A stretch of 64,000 nucleotides of DNA, taken from positions 56,025-120,024 of the forward strand of contig JAFSRX010000038.1 in the NCBI GenBank assembly GCA_017445905.1, read 5' to 3'. Both the position numbers and the translations under genes were made by a program. Under the pieces are notes generated by a model. That model did not search any database, was not told the DNA's origin, and was given only the letters and a program-made list of their open reading frames with translations. Below are positions 46,928 to 55,906 of this stretch, one piece after another. The first letter of the stretch is position 1, and every line of letters begins with the position of its first letter. This DNA is from Eubacterium sp. (GTDB taxonomy: Bacteria > Bacillota > Clostridia > Oscillospirales > Acutalibacteraceae).

Positions 46928-48625
46928 ATGGGCTATAATCCTAATGATTCAACTATCGGAAAAGTGTTAAATAATAACGTCATATATGATGTTCCACGAT
47001 ATCAAAGAAACTATGTATGGGATAAGAGCAATTGGCAACAATTATACGAAGACATAAACAGCATATATGAATCAGAGAGTGAGATATACCATTTTATTGG
47101 GAGTTTTATTTTTGAGAATTATAACGATAATTGTATTATTATTGATGGTCAGCAAAGGTTGACAACTATATTAATTCTTTTAGCGATAATATGTAAACAC
47201 CAAAAAATATTGAAGGATATGCAGGGATTTAATACAACGAAGAGTTACTGCATCTTACAGAGTGATGAAGGAGAGAAGACTAGGATTTGCAACGATGATC
47301 ATAGTATTCTTTCTATTATCGTTAATAATTATTGTATTGGAGACAATGCATTCGATAGAATTGAAGATTATTTCAGAAGTGTTGGTAATAAGATTTCCGC
47401 AAAAGAAAGACGGTTCTATGAATGCTTTAGATTTTTTAACGAAATCATTACCTGCAACTTAAACAAGCGTGTTGATAAGAAGGATAAGATTAAATATTTG
47501 CAGGATTTTAGAAATGCGATTATAAAAACTCGAGTCATTTCAATTGTTGCAGATAAAGAGCAAGAAGGCTATATTATTTTTGAAATTTTGAACTCCCGAG
47601 GGATACCGCTTGAAGACCATGAATTGTTAAAAAATTATGTTTTTATGTGTTGTCGCAATAATGCCGAAAACGATATGCCTAAGGAGTTGTGGAATAATAT
47701 ATCTTCAAACACATCTTCTGGTCGAAGTGCATCACTAAAGTCATTTCTATCGCAGTATACAGCTCTGTTATACGGAAAGGATGCCTCAAAGAAACCATAT
47801 AGGACGTTAAGGGAACAGACAGCTCGACAAGACGTTTACAACCTTCTAGTCGATTTAGAGAAAAAATCGAATTATTATTATAATATTTGCAATGTGCCCA
47901 ATGAAATATATACTGAAAAAATCAGGTATTGCTTAGAGTTTTTCAATAAATTCGGGATTAGTATTATTAGACCGGTATTATTAAGTTTGTTTGAAGCATA
48001 TGATGATGGAAAACTCTCTAATAAGGTTTTGGAAGATACGATTATAAAAATAAAGAATTTTCTTTCTGTATTTGTTGTTGTGTGTCAACAAAAGACTAAT
48101 AAAATCGAAGATATAATATATAATAGTGCTAAAACACTACATTGCGGGTTTACTCGAGAAACCCTAAATGCTTTTATTACTTCTTTGTTTGAAAAAAAGC
48201 CTACATACGAAATGTTCATGACCTCGTTAGGTCAAATAAATTATTCAAACAAAAAAGAACTATACGACGGTGATTATAAACCGTCAAAAAAGCATTGTGA
48301 ATACATCTTAAGAGAAATGGAACTGTTTTTATCACATAGCGATGATTATGTGCTTACGAAGTTTACTATCGAACACATAAAACCCGACTCCCAAGGAGGG
48401 AAAGCAAATCTCGTTGGCAATATGATACCTTTGGCGAAAGCGTTAAATAAAAATGCGAAAGATAAGTCGGTTAAGGAAAAAATATCTTATTACGAGAAAA
48501 GTACGTTTGCATTAACACATGCTTTTATTGAAAGATATAAACAGGTTGGCAAATGGGATGATTCAAATGTTGAAGAAACAATTGATTATTATGGCAAAAT
48601 GCTTTATCGTACAATATGGATATAA
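46928..48625 (+). CDS. DUF262/DUF1524 protein (GmrSD-type restriction factor)
   Basis: 565 aa, start 7 bp after AAAGGAG. The N-terminal DUF262 ParB/Srx-like nucleotide-binding domain has PRYQRNYVW and DGQQRLTT (D73-R77). The C-terminal DUF1524 HNH-like nuclease has IEHIKPDSQGG and GNMIPLAKALN (about 480-510). In the GmrSD family both domains together cut modified DNA with NTP hydrolysis, as type IV restriction. Placement beside methylases would need a modification type that it ignores; alternatively it is an independent anti-phage gene. Confidence 0.85.
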   Translation: MGYNPNDSTIGKVLNNNVIYDVPRYQRNYVWDKSNWQQLYEDINSIYESESEIYHFIGSFIFENYNDNCIIIDGQQRLTTILILLAIICKHQKILKDMQGFNTTKSYCILQSDEGEKTRICNDDHSILSIIVNNYCIGDNAFDRIEDYFRSVGNKISAKERRFYECFRFFNEIITCNLNKRVDKKDKIKYLQDFRNAIIKTRVISIVADKEQEGYIIFEILNSRGIPLEDHELLKNYVFMCCRNNAENDMPKELWNNISSNTSSGRSASLKSFLSQYTALLYGKDASKKPYRTLREQTARQDVYNLLVDLEKKSNYYYNICNVPNEIYTEKIRYCLEFFNKFGISIIRPVLLSLFEAYDDGKLSNKVLEDTIIKIKNFLSVFVVVCQQKTNKIEDIIYNSAKTLHCGFTRETLNAFITSLFEKKPTYEMFMTSLGQINYSNKKELYDGDYKPSKKHCEYILREMELFLSHSDDYVLTKFTIEHIKPDSQGGKANLVGNMIPLAKALNKNAKDKSVKEKISYYEKSTFALTHAFIERYKQVGKWDDSNVEETIDYYGKMLYRTIWI

Positions 48626-48915
48626 TAGTTCGTTCTCGCATATAATATCATTGGTGATTGGTTTGTATTGTATTACTTGCAAAGTGAATGATAATAACTA
48701 TTATATTAGCTGCGAGAATAATGATTTAACCAGATGGATAATATCATGTGTAGAATACCTATTTGATGATTATGAAAATGCATTAACAGTTTATACGGAT
48801 GTTTTAGCAATTAATAATTCTAAACTATCTGATATTAAAATAATAAAAAAATAAAAGGATTATATTCCGGACTTTCGAGTTGAGTTGTGGTATTGCTTTG
48901 TGTTGAGGTGATAGT
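48626..48915. other. 290-bp stretch after the DUF262 gene
   Basis: A frame to 48854 encodes a Tyr/Asn-rich segment (SLVIGLYCITCKVNDNNYYI) but has no own start or ribosome site and overlaps the DUF262 gene in another frame. It may be a gene remnant. No promoter was recognised. Confidence 0.35.
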
Positions 48916-49179
48916 ATGACAACACTTGAAAATCTGTACCACGGGAATATTAATCCTAGTGAGAGCGAGATCCTTCAGGACAGAGAAGACTATAAACAGA
49001 GCATACTGCTTGTTACTAAAGCACAAGAGGAGTTGAAAGCTGCATTAACTGATGAACAGATGGAACTATTTGGTGCCTATCTTATGAACGCTGAAGAACT
49101 CTCGCTGATAGTTGAAGAGGAAATGTTTAAAGAAGGATTCAAACTCGCAGCAAGAATTATGACAGAAATAAGCGGGTAA
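48916..49179 (+). CDS. DUF6809-like small protein
   Basis: 87 aa with a GAGGTG site 5 bp upstream. It opens with LENLYHGNINPSESEI, has a long helical middle, and ends with FKEGFKLAARIMTEI. The pattern fits the DUF6809 family, common on mobile elements of gut Clostridia and of unknown function. Not coupled to a neighbour. Confidence 0.7.
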   Translation: MTTLENLYHGNINPSESEILQDREDYKQSILLVTKAQEELKAALTDEQMELFGAYLMNAEELSLIVEEEMFKEGFKLAARIMTEISG

Positions 49180-49449
49180 AACATAAACTCAATCTTAAAA
49201 GATAATAGACACTTTTTAGATAATTGCAATTTTCAGATATTTGAAACATACTTTTTCAGAACGAGAAATCTTTCAAAAATAAAAACAGATGTACAAATTT
49301 TGTATATACCCCTATACATAATTTGTACATACCCTAGCACAGCAAATGGTCATAAACAACTTAAAAGGAAAAACAAAAAATTTGTGCGCATTAATAAATG
49401 CAAAAAACGAACAAAACGTGAGTGAATTTTTTAAATTTCAAAATGCTAA

Positions 49450-49587
49450 ATGAAAAATAATAGACACAAAACGGCTGTTTGCATGCATCAGAAGCCAACA
49501 GAAGCGATGAGTGACTTAATTAAGGATAGCGAGAAATCGAGTGGGTCGAGTGGTAAGATTATAAAGATTGATATAATGGGTGCTTAA
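49450..49587 (+). CDS. Possible 45-aa peptide
   Basis: The frame begins MKNNRHKTAV, has a Ser/Gly-rich stretch EKSSGSSGK, and ends IIKIDIMGA. A terminator hairpin follows directly, which is the main support. No clear ribosome site. Its start resembles small transposon-associated peptides, from memory. Could equally be a degraded gene end. Confidence 0.3.
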   Translation: MKNNRHKTAVCMHQKPTEAMSDLIKDSEKSSGSSGKIIKIDIMGA

Positions 49588-49589
49588 AT

Positions 49590-49633
49590 TACAGATGACT
49601 TGCAGATGGCTGTACAGTCATCTGTATTTTTTG
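49590..49633 (+). terminator. Terminator before operon B
   Basis: 10-bp stem ACAGATGACT / AGTCATCTGT with a 15-nt loop, followed by six T. Confidence 0.75.
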
Positions 49634-49662
49634 TTGAAATAATAATTTAATTATGTTATTAT
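49634..49662 (+). promoter_or_regulatory. Promoter of operon B
   Basis: TTGAAA (49634-49639), 17 bp, TATTAT (49657-49662), with extended -10 TG at 49654-49655. Confidence 0.6.
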
Positions 49663-49721
49663 AAACTTGCATATTATATTCTTTTTATTGATGTGATTTC
49701 AAAATAGTAAGGATGATGCCT

Positions 49722-50870
49722 ATGAAACGATTATTGTGTTTTATTATCACAATAATTCTTGTTTTAAGCGTGGGATTCTATGCCTATGCCGATGACAATT
49801 ACATTGTGAATGTTAATGATGTGAATACAAAACAGGGAGAAATGATCACAATTCCTGTTCAACTGAAAAACAACAAGGGTATTATGGGATTTAGAATAAC
49901 CATTAAGTACCCAAACAATCAGTTGGAATTAAAGGATGTATCAAGTGGCAGCATTACCGCAGATGGATTGTTTAATACAACGATTACCGACTATTACTCA
50001 GTTAAAGGAAAGTTTGACGTAGTTTGGAGTGACAACGCAGAAGTCAAATATGACGGAACGCTGTTTATAATGACGTATAAAGTCAAAGAAGTATCAGATG
50101 ACGGAGAATACAACATTTCGGTTACATACAGTCAGGAGGATACCTTTAATGAGAAATTTGAGAACGTCAAGCTGAATTGTAGCCCGATTAAGGTGAATAT
50201 CGGAAAGGATGCTCCGAAAGAAGAGTCAACAACGATGACGAAGAAATCAGCCGATAAAGGAAATAGGGTTGCGGACGATTATTTGATTGCTTCGGTTGAA
50301 CAAATTCTACAGTCCTACGGTGTTGATGATTTTAATTCGTTAACCGAGAAGCAACAAAAGAATGTTGTGAGTTATGTTAACAGCAGAGTCGATAGCTATG
50401 GCGGAGGAAAGAATTACGAAAACTTTGACGAATTAAAGCAAGACTATCTTGAAGCAACAAAAAATGAAGCTGCAAGAAAGGTCGTAGAAAGCACCGATCC
50501 TGATGCAATAATAAAAGCCGCTGATGAAGTGTTGAAAGAGTACGGAACTAATTCATTCAGCGAAATACCTGCTGACAAGAAAACAGAAGCAGTTGATAAA
50601 ATGCTTCAAAAACTTGCCAATGAAGGAGCAGACGAAGAAGGGTTTAATCGCCTTGCATCTGCTGATGATGCTGCAGAAGCTCTTGACAATTCAGTAAAAA
50701 TTGCTCGTGAGGAGAAAGACAAAACGGTAAGTCCAAGCGAAGAAAAAGGCGAAAAGATAAAAAGAAAAAGTACGTCGACTATCATTATGATTGCTTGTAT
50801 TGCTGGACTTGCGATTATCATATTCTTATTAATCTTTGTTAAGAAAAGGAGAAGAAAAAATGAAAAGTAA
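49722..50870 (+). CDS. Membrane-anchored single-cohesin protein (operon B)
   Basis: 382 aa from the third in-frame ATG (49722), best spaced from AAGG; earlier ATGs at 49713 and 49716 are possible. It shares the domain order of the operon A anchor: signal peptide, cohesin (about 25-160; NKGIMGFRITIKYPNNQLEL, FDVVWSD, SQEDTFN), helical stalk with LKEYGTNSFSEIP, transmembrane helix, and basic tail KKRRRKNEK. Equal length and order show paralogy. It should display dockerin proteins on the membrane. Confidence 0.85.
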   Translation: MKRLLCFIITIILVLSVGFYAYADDNYIVNVNDVNTKQGEMITIPVQLKNNKGIMGFRITIKYPNNQLELKDVSSGSITADGLFNTTITDYYSVKGKFDVVWSDNAEVKYDGTLFIMTYKVKEVSDDGEYNISVTYSQEDTFNEKFENVKLNCSPIKVNIGKDAPKEESTTMTKKSADKGNRVADDYLIASVEQILQSYGVDDFNSLTEKQQKNVVSYVNSRVDSYGGGKNYENFDELKQDYLEATKNEAARKVVESTDPDAIIKAADEVLKEYGTNSFSEIPADKKTEAVDKMLQKLANEGADEEGFNRLASADDAAEALDNSVKIAREEKDKTVSPSEEKGEKIKRKSTSTIIMIACIAGLAIIIFLLIFVKKRRRKNEK

Positions 50871-53800
50871 GTGGATGAAAAAGATACTTTCCCTGTTTCT
50901 TGCAGCGTTAATGGTGTGTTCGATTATGCCAATGGGCACAATAACGGTCTTAGCTACAAGTCAAAAAACTTTATATCAATATGTATCTTCAACAAAACAA
51001 ATGATTCCTAATTCTAAGGTTGTGCTATACGGAACAGGGAAAGATAAAGTTGGAAAGATAAAAATCAGTGAAGGATTCAAACTAATATACTCCCCATCGA
51101 TGGTTGATGACGAACTTTATAATTATAAAACACTTTACTACAGAATAGCTGGCTCTCGTATGTATATTGGTTCATGTAAAGACGCTACAAAATGGAATAC
51201 TTGTGATATAATTGCAAAAGTCCATTGGAATGGCGAATATAAAGTTAAAAATGTTACTAAAATTGATACTTTTATGTATCGAGTAACAACCAACTATATA
51301 GATACCATTCAATCATTTTCCAATCGTTATGATTATGGTGATAGAGTGTACTTTAAAGACAGTAAGGGACAATCCAATAATATAAATTCAAGTGGAAGCA
51401 CAGAAGCAATTACCATAAATGCGAAAAAAGGTAAGTCATCAAATGCCACCACAACACAGGAGATAAACGCAACTACAACTAACCCTTCGGGCTCAATTAA
51501 TGCATCAGTTTCATTATTATCTGGTTTAGATTCAATAGTATCTTTTTTTAAACCTATGACAGTTTATGCAGCAACAGGAACTATAAGAATTCCCAGAGGA
51601 ACAACACTAACTATCACAGAAGTAAGCAAAGACGAAAAATATGGTAAGACTGTATATAAAGGAACAACTTGTTGGGTAAATCTGAACTATGTCAGATATG
51701 TTGCACCGACAATTACAAAACCCGATCCACCGACTGTCACGTTAAGTTCAGAGCAGGATATTCCACTCGGTGGCTTGATTACGGTTGATTGGAATACGCC
51801 GACGGATGCAAAGTATTTCAGTGCGATTCTTAAAGATGAAAACGGCAAGGTGATAAAACGGCAGGATGATATTTATGGTAATTCTATTTCCTTCCAGGCG
51901 GAAAACCCCGGAAAATATACGGTGGAGGTCATCGCACATAACAGTATGTATTCCTCCGACCCCGGAAAACTCGGTAGATTCGTAACGATTCATGATTTGG
52001 TTACCGTCACATTTCTTGATAGCGATGGTGAAACCGTGCTTGGAACTGAAAGAATTCCATGGGGGAAAAATGCGGTTGCAGTTATTGCGCCGGAAAAGGC
52101 GGGATATACTTTCAGAAGCTGGGATAAATCGCTTTCCGGAATAAAAAAAGATACGGTAATTACTGCCCAGTATGATAAAACAAAATTCAAAGTACAGTTT
52201 ATCGGTTATCAGACTAACGAAGAAAGCGAAAGCAATATTCCTTCAATTGAAAAACCGATTGGCGAGCCTCAGGTAGTAGAATACGGTCAGGATGCGGCGG
52301 AACCGGATATCAGCGAAATACCCATTCCAAAAAACTACGAATTTATCGGTTGGAGCAGTGAAAAATATAAAAATGTTTATTCTCCTTATAAAGATGAAAC
52401 AATAAAAATTTATGCTGTTTACGGTTGGAAAAATAAAAATCTTCCGGTTGAATGCGAAATTGTTAAAGCAGAACGTCAGACAAACGGCTACTATGTATAT
52501 TATAACCTGACAAATTATCCTGATGAAATTACACGTGGTCGCGTGATTGTAGCACTGAAAACCGCTAATGGTAAGCTGGTTGATATGACGGAATCCTCTG
52601 CCTTCAGTCTTGAAAAAAACGAAACGGAAACAAATGCAAGAATTTTTGTACCCTGCGAAAAAGCTGCAACTACGGCAGAATTATACGTAGTAAACGGATA
52701 TACCAATAATGGCATGAGCGATGGTATTCCGATTTCCAATATGGATAGCGATGTGATTATTGAGGGTAAGGTGTGGTCCGAATGGCAGACTACTCCGATT
52801 GTAGATCCAAATGCAGAAACGCAGCAACGTGAAGAATACCGCTTCCGTAATGTGCATATAGAAACAGCACATACTTCAAAGAAGCCTTATGGGTGGGTTA
52901 CTTTGATGAAAGATAATACCATTTACAAGGGAAAGTCTCAGACTTATCAGGAACGATCTTTGCAATCCCTTGATGAAACCTATACTTATGTCAAGGACTA
53001 TACTCAGGCAAAGCGTGATATTTCTTGGGGAAATTGGTCGGCTTATTCTTGGACAAAATATGAGGCTCATGATAATGAAAGTAATAAGCGTGAAATTCGT
53101 CAACAGAATAATGTTCCTAAAGCATGGAAAACACAGTACAATTATTCCCGTTGGTCTAACAAGGCAAGTGGCGGTTCAAGATTCGGTCCATGTGCCGGAA
53201 CATGGAGCAATATCTACTGCGGAAATTATCAGGAACATGGTTGGACGGATTCACCTCTTCAGTGGGTTTATACCGAATATAGCGGACAGGTCGGAGGCAA
53301 TTTTTCTTGCTATAACTCCCGCAACAATCCGTGGTATAATCAAAACACAAGACAAGTTGTTAGCGAAACAGGTATACAGTATAGTTATCGTGATGGATTC
53401 TATAATTATACCTTCTACTATTGGGATGATGATTGGAGTAACTGGTCGCCGGATGAAGTAGCTGAAACTACAACACGCGAGATTGACACAAGAACGGTAT
53501 ACCGCGAAAAGAAAACCTCTGCCGACGAAGATGTGTCCGGTGAAGAGAGAGAGGCGACCGGAAATGTCGGGGAAGAGTATGCAGGAAAGAATATTATGCT
53601 GTTTGTCAGCAAATACAATGCTATTTCAGACTTTACTGATGAATATGTTGCACAGAGCAAGGTCGCTGACGATGGGTCATATTATTTTAAATATACGCTA
53701 CGAGAGGAACCGTCTGTGGAAACAGGCGACTTTACCGTTATGATTGGTCTTGAGGGTAGCACACAAAAGCAGATTGTTGAAACTATCGAGGCACCAAAAC

Positions 53801-55839
53801 CAGTATATACTGTAAGGTACTACGATAATGAAAAATCAAAGAACCCGCACATTTTGCATGAAGTTAAGGTAAGACAGGGCGATGCTGCGGACGTGCCTGT
53901 TGATAACCCTGAGATTGAGGGTATGCGTTTCATCTGTTGGAACGATTCGTGTACAAACGTTCAGAGCAATATGGATGTTTATCCTGTTCTTGAACCGGAA
54001 GAGTATATAGTTACATTCGTGGATACAAGAAATGGTAATGAAAAACCAACGGTAAATCCTCAGCGCTTCCATTATGGTGATGATTTGGTAGCTCCTACCG
54101 TTAAAGTAGAGGTTGAAACTGAGGAAGATGAATCGGGAGAAACCGTTCTCGTTGACGGTGAGATTGCTGATGTTGAAAGCGGTAAAAACGGTTATTGGGA
54201 CTTCGTAGAAGGCACAAAAGTCACTTCAGATATGGTTGTTTACTCTAAATACACTACCAAGCAATATAATGTTACTTTTTATGACGAAGAAGGCAATGTA
54301 GTTGATGAACAAACCGTTGAATATGACGGTGTGGCGGAAGCACCGGAGCTTCCTGACGATGAAAATGATGGTGTAGTGTATTATGACTGGGACATTGAAC
54401 CTGAAGAATTATATGGTGTTAAAGAAAATATTGCAGTTTTCCCAATCTATGAGTATTCCGAAACAACGACAACCCCTACAGCAAGCATAGAAACAGGTGC
54501 GTATGATAGTGAGCAGACTGTAACACTTGACTGTGAAGATGAAAATGCTGTAATTTATTACACAACCGACGGAACTGAGCCCAAAGATAATTTTGATGCT
54601 TTTGAATACACTTCTCCAATCACTATAGATTCAAAGACAGAACTAAAATTCTATTCTTCGTCTATAGGTAAGAATGATAGTGATACTGTAACGGAATACT
54701 ATGTCATCAATAACGACGGTGTGATTATCAATATGCACGATAACGTTTACGGAGAAGAGGGTGTTGAAACTTATCTTATTGATAAAATGGCAGATTTTGA
54801 CGATTCAGACTTTGAAATTGACGGTTACACTTTGGATGGCGTATACTCTGACAGCGAATATACTCAAGAAGTTGCCTTTGATGCCGCTAACACAACCAAA
54901 GGAATGATTGATTTGTATGCAAAATACAATATCAACAGCTATAATGTAACCTTTGCGAAAGAAGACGGAACAATTATTGATACACAGACGGTAGAATATA
55001 CCGAAAGTGCTGAAGCTCCTGATGTTGCTGATGAAGGCACGATGAAATTCGTAGGCTGGGATAGCAATGAGTGGGAGAGTGTAACGAAAGATTTAACTAT
55101 TCATCCTATCTTTAAAGATGAAAGCGAAATAATTAATGTAACCTTTGACAAAGCAAAGTATCAGATGGAACTTGATTCCACTTATCAGATTAATGCTACG
55201 ATTACAGCACCTGATAACGATGAATATGAAGACCTGAATGATGCTGTCGTTTGGTATTCTGATAATGAAGAAGTTGCAACTGTTGATAATACGGGTATGG
55301 TTACTTCTGTCGGCGCAGGAACGGCAAATATTTACGCTGTATCAGTTGATGATATCAATAGTGCTGTTTGTGAAATTACAGTTAAACCAAGCGTTAACAA
55401 TTCTATCTTAATCAACAACCTTTCTGCGCTTGATGTTGACAGCGAGGGTTATCTCAGAAGAATACCGCTTGACGGAACGAATACTGTTGATAACATTTCT
55501 GCTAACTTCCTGAATGATAATTCACAGCTGACATTCACCAATAATAAGGGCAACGCAATCAGCGGTGAGGATAAAGTCGGTACCAACACCGTCATTTCGC
55601 TGATGAACGGTGATAAGGTACTTGATACAATGACCGTAGTAATGACAGGCGATATTACCTGTGACGGCTTAGTAAACAACCGTGACGTATCCTACGCAGC
55701 GAGAGTAATTGTTAAGCGTAATACTGCTGACTCAGGTCAGCTGAGAGCGATGGATGTTAACGGTGACGGTAAAGTCAACAACCGTGACGTTGCAATGCTT
55801 TCAAGATATCTTGTAGGCAAGGAGCAAATCAGTAATTAA
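50860..55839 (+). CDS. Giant dockerin protein without peptidase domain (operon B)
   Basis: 1659 aa from ATG 50860, 8 bp after AAGGAG and overlapping the previous stop by 11 bp; the longer TTG frame at 50836 lacks such a site. Signal peptide about 1-33. Residues 35-230 are an unassigned region in place of the CHAP-like domain of the operon A protein. From the SH3-like segment on (IPRGTTLTITEVSKD, CWVNLNYVRYVAP), the architecture matches A: Ig-like, InlB repeats, Trp-rich region, chitobiase-like repeat (AVIYYTTDG), Big_2 and dockerin with F-hands at D1598 and D1632 (DVNGDGKVNNRD). Binding partner probably a cohesin of either operon. Confidence 0.82.
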   Translation: MKSKWMKKILSLFLAALMVCSIMPMGTITVLATSQKTLYQYVSSTKQMIPNSKVVLYGTGKDKVGKIKISEGFKLIYSPSMVDDELYNYKTLYYRIAGSRMYIGSCKDATKWNTCDIIAKVHWNGEYKVKNVTKIDTFMYRVTTNYIDTIQSFSNRYDYGDRVYFKDSKGQSNNINSSGSTEAITINAKKGKSSNATTTQEINATTTNPSGSINASVSLLSGLDSIVSFFKPMTVYAATGTIRIPRGTTLTITEVSKDEKYGKTVYKGTTCWVNLNYVRYVAPTITKPDPPTVTLSSEQDIPLGGLITVDWNTPTDAKYFSAILKDENGKVIKRQDDIYGNSISFQAENPGKYTVEVIAHNSMYSSDPGKLGRFVTIHDLVTVTFLDSDGETVLGTERIPWGKNAVAVIAPEKAGYTFRSWDKSLSGIKKDTVITAQYDKTKFKVQFIGYQTNEESESNIPSIEKPIGEPQVVEYGQDAAEPDISEIPIPKNYEFIGWSSEKYKNVYSPYKDETIKIYAVYGWKNKNLPVECEIVKAERQTNGYYVYYNLTNYPDEITRGRVIVALKTANGKLVDMTESSAFSLEKNETETNARIFVPCEKAATTAELYVVNGYTNNGMSDGIPISNMDSDVIIEGKVWSEWQTTPIVDPNAETQQREEYRFRNVHIETAHTSKKPYGWVTLMKDNTIYKGKSQTYQERSLQSLDETYTYVKDYTQAKRDISWGNWSAYSWTKYEAHDNESNKREIRQQNNVPKAWKTQYNYSRWSNKASGGSRFGPCAGTWSNIYCGNYQEHGWTDSPLQWVYTEYSGQVGGNFSCYNSRNNPWYNQNTRQVVSETGIQYSYRDGFYNYTFYYWDDDWSNWSPDEVAETTTREIDTRTVYREKKTSADEDVSGEEREATGNVGEEYAGKNIMLFVSKYNAISDFTDEYVAQSKVADDGSYYFKYTLREEPSVETGDFTVMIGLEGSTQKQIVETIEAPKPVYTVRYYDNEKSKNPHILHEVKVRQGDAADVPVDNPEIEGMRFICWNDSCTNVQSNMDVYPVLEPEEYIVTFVDTRNGNEKPTVNPQRFHYGDDLVAPTVKVEVETEEDESGETVLVDGEIADVESGKNGYWDFVEGTKVTSDMVVYSKYTTKQYNVTFYDEEGNVVDEQTVEYDGVAEAPELPDDENDGVVYYDWDIEPEELYGVKENIAVFPIYEYSETTTTPTASIETGAYDSEQTVTLDCEDENAVIYYTTDGTEPKDNFDAFEYTSPITIDSKTELKFYSSSIGKNDSDTVTEYYVINNDGVIINMHDNVYGEEGVETYLIDKMADFDDSDFEIDGYTLDGVYSDSEYTQEVAFDAANTTKGMIDLYAKYNINSYNVTFAKEDGTIIDTQTVEYTESAEAPDVADEGTMKFVGWDSNEWESVTKDLTIHPIFKDESEIINVTFDKAKYQMELDSTYQINATITAPDNDEYEDLNDAVVWYSDNEEVATVDNTGMVTSVGAGTANIYAVSVDDINSAVCEITVKPSVNNSILINNLSALDVDSEGYLRRIPLDGTNTVDNISANFLNDNSQLTFTNNKGNAISGEDKVGTNTVISLMNGDKVLDTMTVVMTGDITCDGLVNNRDVSYAARVIVKRNTADSGQLRAMDVNGDGKVNNRDVAMLSRYLVGKEQISN

Positions 55840-55848
55840 AGATAAACA

Positions 55849-55881
55849 GGATAGGGAGGGCGTTATGCCCTTCCTGTATCC
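55849..55881 (+). terminator. Intercistronic hairpin in operon B
   Basis: GGATAGGGAGGGC and GCCCTTCCTGTATCC pair with a 2-nt bulge around a GTTAT loop. No T run. Same place as 33355-33379 in operon A but different sequence. Confidence 0.55.
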
Positions 55882-55906
55882 CGTTATGATAAGGAGTGAT
55901 AAAAAA

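Larger units (their letters stand above)
49180..49721. other. 540-bp region before operon B
   Basis: AT-rich, with a repeated TATACCCCTATACATAATTT-like motif (49302-49332). A 45-codon frame (49450-49587) is listed separately. A hairpin and the operon B promoter follow. Confidence 0.5.

Noticed and set aside
48519-48854. 111-codon frame overlapping the end of the DUF262 gene
   Set aside because: No start signal, and half of it lies in another frame of a well-supported gene.
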